Positions 14,604 through 15,895 of a DNA stretch of 15,895 nucleotides are shown piece by piece (within the stretch, counting starts at the first letter, position 1; the number at the start of each line of letters is the position of its first letter). The notes beneath the pieces were generated by a model. That model did not search any database. It had not been told where the DNA came from and saw only the letters and a program-made list of their open reading frames with translations. Origin of the DNA: JAAFHZ01 sp964247085 (GTDB lineage Bacteria > Cyanobacteriota > Cyanobacteriia > Cyanobacteriales > Chamaesiphonaceae); assembly GCA_964247085.1 (NCBI GenBank), contig CAXTSX010000069.1, positions 1 through 15,895 of the forward strand. Reading direction: 5' to 3'. Made by a program: the position numbers and the translations under genes.

Positions 14604-14816
14604 ATGCATTCTCTGCCACATCTTACTATTCAAGATCGACTAAAAATTGCTGAGACTGCTATGCAGCTTGTCCAGCAAGAACAAAAGTCTATGTCACAAG
14701 AACAGCGTAGGCAACAAATGGCGATCGCTGCTACAAAAGCTGTGTCAGATTATTTGCCTGGTAGTAAACTGACTGTTTTTACTGACTTAGATGGAGAACC
14801 GATTCAAAACTTTTAA
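14604..14816 (+). CDS. Small antitoxin-like protein (orphan)
   Basis: A 70-residue protein starting at the ATG at 14604 (TTG two codons earlier is possible). It has an amphipathic helix (IQDRLKIAETAMQLVQQEQ), a Gln/Arg-rich stretch (MSQEQRRQQMAIAATKAVSDYL) and an acidic tail with LTVFTDLDGEPI. This layout resembles the small cyanobacterial antitoxins I remember as ending in a sequence like ELTAFTALDGEDF and preceding a MazF/PemK toxin. No such toxin follows here, because the next gene encodes a coiled-coil membrane protein. The function is therefore uncertain: an orphan antitoxin remnant or an unrelated small protein. The HIP1 word GCGATCGC lies inside it at 14721. Confidence 0.55.
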   Translation: MHSLPHLTIQDRLKIAETAMQLVQQEQKSMSQEQRRQQMAIAATKAVSDYLPGSKLTVFTDLDGEPIQNF

Positions 14817-14880
14817 GGTTTCTACATCTGGCGTTGGGTGAGGAATGGGTGATAATGAAGCTAGAGAGTAGGTGTTTATC

Positions 14881-15198
14881 ATGTCCCAAAGTATTGAAGT
14901 GAATCTCGCGGATATTCTGAATAAGATTGACCAGCGGCTCGATCGCATGGATCAACGGTTCGATCGAATTGATCAGTCTATGAATGATTTGAAGGTGAGT
15001 GTTGCTCGATTGGAGGAGAAGACGGAGGCGTTGGATAGCAAGATAGATTATCAGGGTAAGGCTATAGAAGCCAAGATTGATGGGCTAGATCAACGGATTG
15101 GAAATCAGGAATTTATTAATCGTGGGGTTTTGGTGGCGTTGATTGTGGCGATTCTTGGTGGTTTTGCGAAGTTATTTGGTTTTGCTGGTAAAATCTAG
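14881..15198 (+). CDS. Coiled-coil protein with C-terminal membrane anchor
   Basis: The ATG at 14881 follows AGGTG by a suitable distance, giving 105 residues; a GTG three codons earlier is less likely. Residues ~8-75 form a coiled coil with clear 7-residue repeats (DQRLDRMDQRFDRIDQSMNDL, visible at DNA level as repeated GATCG-type units around 14925-14980). The C-terminal ~25 residues (RGVLVALIVAILGGFAKLFGFAG) are one hydrophobic membrane segment. Such short tail-anchored coiled-coil proteins are frequent in cyanobacteria; their role is unknown and could be structural or a scaffold. Codon use is richer in G-ending codons (GTG, TTG, GAG, AAG) than in the genes to the left, hinting at a different origin. 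Its 3' end overlaps the opposite gene by 27 bases. Confidence 0.65.
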   Translation: MSQSIEVNLADILNKIDQRLDRMDQRFDRIDQSMNDLKVSVARLEEKTEALDSKIDYQGKAIEAKIDGLDQRIGNQEFINRGVLVALIVAILGGFAKLFGFAGKI

Positions 15199-15420
15199 CT
15201 GGATGTGTTCAATTCGTCGATCAGGATACTGGCGATAGGGGTTCCCATTGTTCCAGATTGTGATGGGTAGACCCATTAATTTTTTTTCTGCTAGTGTTTT
15301 GGAGATTGCTGCTTGGGAAATTGCTTGAACTTCGCCATCGGGTAATTCCAGGAAGTTATGCTGTTTGATTTCTTCTGGCGATCGAGTCTGTACTTTTACG
15401 CTTTTGTTTGCAGCAGTCAT
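15172..15420 (-). CDS. Unrecognised 82-residue protein
   Basis: From the ATG at 15420 the product begins MTAANKSVKVQTRSPEEI and contains LPDGEVQAISQAAISKTLAEKKLMGLPITIWNNG followed by NPYRQYPDRRIEHIQLD. It is soluble, with a mixed alpha/beta look, and lacks any motif I recognise. The frame is open further upstream to 15579, but that extension is low-complexity in character and runs into the DUF433 remnant, so the internal ATG is preferred. No clear ribosome binding site precedes it. Its last 27 bases overlap the end of the coiled-coil gene on the other strand. Position beside a DUF433 remnant suggests a toxin-antitoxin-type accessory region, but the sequence itself does not show a toxin fold. 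Confidence 0.5.
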   Translation of the reverse strand: MTAANKSVKVQTRSPEEIKQHNFLELPDGEVQAISQAAISKTLAEKKLMGLPITIWNNGNPYRQYPDRRIEHIQLDFTSKTK

Positions 15421-15547
15421 AGTTTTTATTCCATATTCTGTTTCGATCGTATACCAACAGAGGGAGATTGGGGTGACTTGGGCTGAATACCTTGGTACTG
15501 GTGGGATTTTGTATGCTGATCGACGGGATTTTAATGGTTCCAGGTTG

Positions 15548-15688
15548 TTATGGGTAGATCTGGATCGATTTAATGGCAATATCTACGAAGCGTTCCCGTG
15601 ACATTTTGGTACCGTAGGTGATGCAAGCGAGGATGTCGTTTGTTTGCAGTTGGGGATATTCTGTCAAGATTTCTGGAATGGTTGTACC
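15548..15688 (-). pseudogene. DUF433 gene remnant (C-terminal part only)
   Basis: On the minus strand, codons from 15688 to the TAA at 15548-15550 read GTTIPEILTEYPQL, then QTNDILACITYGTKMSRERF and VDIAIK. This fits the second half of DUF433 proteins, which are small DNA-binding-like antitoxins usually paired with a DUF5615 toxin. Homology begins exactly where the inverted-repeat element ends. The N-terminal half, including the start codon and the first helix-turn-helix region, is missing. Reading back into the element the frame meets a TGA, and no ATG precedes the conserved part; a TTG could initiate a short product. No toxin partner is seen downstream. Confidence 0.6.
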
Positions 15689-15843
15689 CTGATTGACTGA
15701 CAAATCTTTTTCTTGAATCGATGAAACTGTATTTCAGCATACGTTTCAGATTATCAATGCCCCGCAGGGGCTAATAAGCCTAAAACTCCCTTAGAGTAAG
15801 GATTCTAGGATTTGGATAAATACTTTTGTCAGTCAATCAGGGT
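15686..15843. mobile_element. MITE-like element with perfect terminal inverted repeats
   Basis: CCCTGATTGACTGACAAA (15687-15704) is repeated in perfect reverse complement at 15825-15842; one further base on each side (A at 15686, T at 15843) also pairs, giving 18-19 bp arms around an interior of about 120 bp. The interior has no open frame for a transposase. It contains the short hairpin GCCCC-GCA-GGGGC (15759-15771) and a TGAAAC/GTTTCA pair (15722-15748). Size and structure fit a miniature inverted-repeat transposable element moved by a transposase elsewhere in the genome. I do not see a convincing target duplication, and the sequences on the two sides do not join into one gene. Confidence 0.72.
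15759..15771. repeat. GC-rich hairpin inside the MITE-like element
   Basis: GCCCC (15759-15763) and GGGGC (15767-15771) form a 5-bp perfect GC stem with the loop GCA, in the middle of an otherwise AT-rich element. Confidence 0.5.
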
Positions 15844-15893
15844 TTCGTGGCTCTAGCTATTTTAAAATCGGTTGGAACTGGATTAAAATGGCT
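15837..15893 (-). pseudogene. Possible start of formate-tetrahydrofolate ligase, cut by the element
   Basis: Reading inward from the right window edge on the minus strand gives SHFNPVPTDFKIARATKP and then TGA inside the terminal repeat. PTDxxIARAxKP resembles the N-terminal segment of formate-tetrahydrofolate ligase (usually P-S/T-D-I/L-x-I-A), which would normally continue KPI. Only 18 residues are available and the start codon is at or beyond the window edge, so this is a weak call. If right, the rest of that gene is not on the other side of the element. Confidence 0.3.
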
Positions 15894-15895
15894 TT

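Noticed and set aside
14925..14980. Tandem DNA repeat
   Set aside because: The repeated GATCG-rich units encode heptads of the coiled coil (DQRLDRM, DQRFDRI), so the repetition is explained by the protein.
15421..15579. N-terminal extension of the 82-residue protein
   Set aside because: The added 53 residues look like non-coding translation and there is no initiation signal; the internal ATG is more natural.
15365..15601. Open frame on the plus strand opposite the DUF433 remnant and the 82-residue gene
   Set aside because: Its sequence is the mirror of better-supported minus-strand coding sequence and shows no recognisable domain.
15743..15790. CRISPR-repeat-like segment starting GTTTCA and containing a GC hairpin
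   Set aside because: Only one copy is present, there are no spacers or cas genes, and it lies inside an element with inverted ends.

Overview
The window looks like a chromosome segment of a freshwater-type cyanobacterium. The octamer GCGATCGC (HIP1) occurs at least ten times in 15.9 kb where chance predicts well under one. Several proteins also belong to families I know mainly from cyanobacteria: DUF3370, the secreted CPxC pentapeptide/TPR protein, a DUF2157 plus GDYXXLXY pair, and an NIL-domain protein beside the sulfate permease. I cannot name genus or species.

Positions 1-4691 form a sulfate-uptake locus. On the minus strand sbpA (lipoprotein binding protein), cysT and cysW (permeases) and the start of an NIL-domain gene form one tight operon behind a good sigma70-type promoter (TTGACT-N17-TACTAT). 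Divergently, an Rrf2-family regulator and then the ATPase gene cysA run on the plus strand; cysA has its own likely promoter with an inverted repeat over the -10. The arrangement suggests, but does not prove, that the Rrf2 protein controls this locus.

Positions 4700-14548 are nine genes, all on the minus strand. In order of transcription they are an MHS-like MFS transporter, a DUF2157 membrane protein, a GDYXXLXY protein, an unrecognised 194-residue protein, a secreted pentapeptide/TPR protein, a DHA3-like MFS exporter, acetolactate synthase large subunit (ilvB, with an extra C-terminal zinc ribbon) and a secreted DUF3370 protein. The four genes from DUF2157 to the pentapeptide protein are closely spaced and may be one operon.

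Positions 14600-15895 are accessory in character: a 70-residue antitoxin-like orphan, a 105-residue coiled-coil protein with a C-terminal membrane segment, an unrecognised 82-residue protein overlapping it tail to tail, a broken DUF433 gene, and a ~157-bp MITE-like element with perfect 18-19 bp terminal inverted repeats. The two flanks of the element carry pieces of two different genes (DUF433 on one side, possibly the start of a formate-tetrahydrofolate ligase on the other). This suggests a rearrangement joined at the element rather than a simple insertion. I saw no tRNA, rRNA, CRISPR array or complete transposase. I found no convincing new multi-gene system; the best leads are the MITE junction, the Rrf2/sulfate arrangement, the DUF2157 cluster and the zinc-ribbon IlvB.
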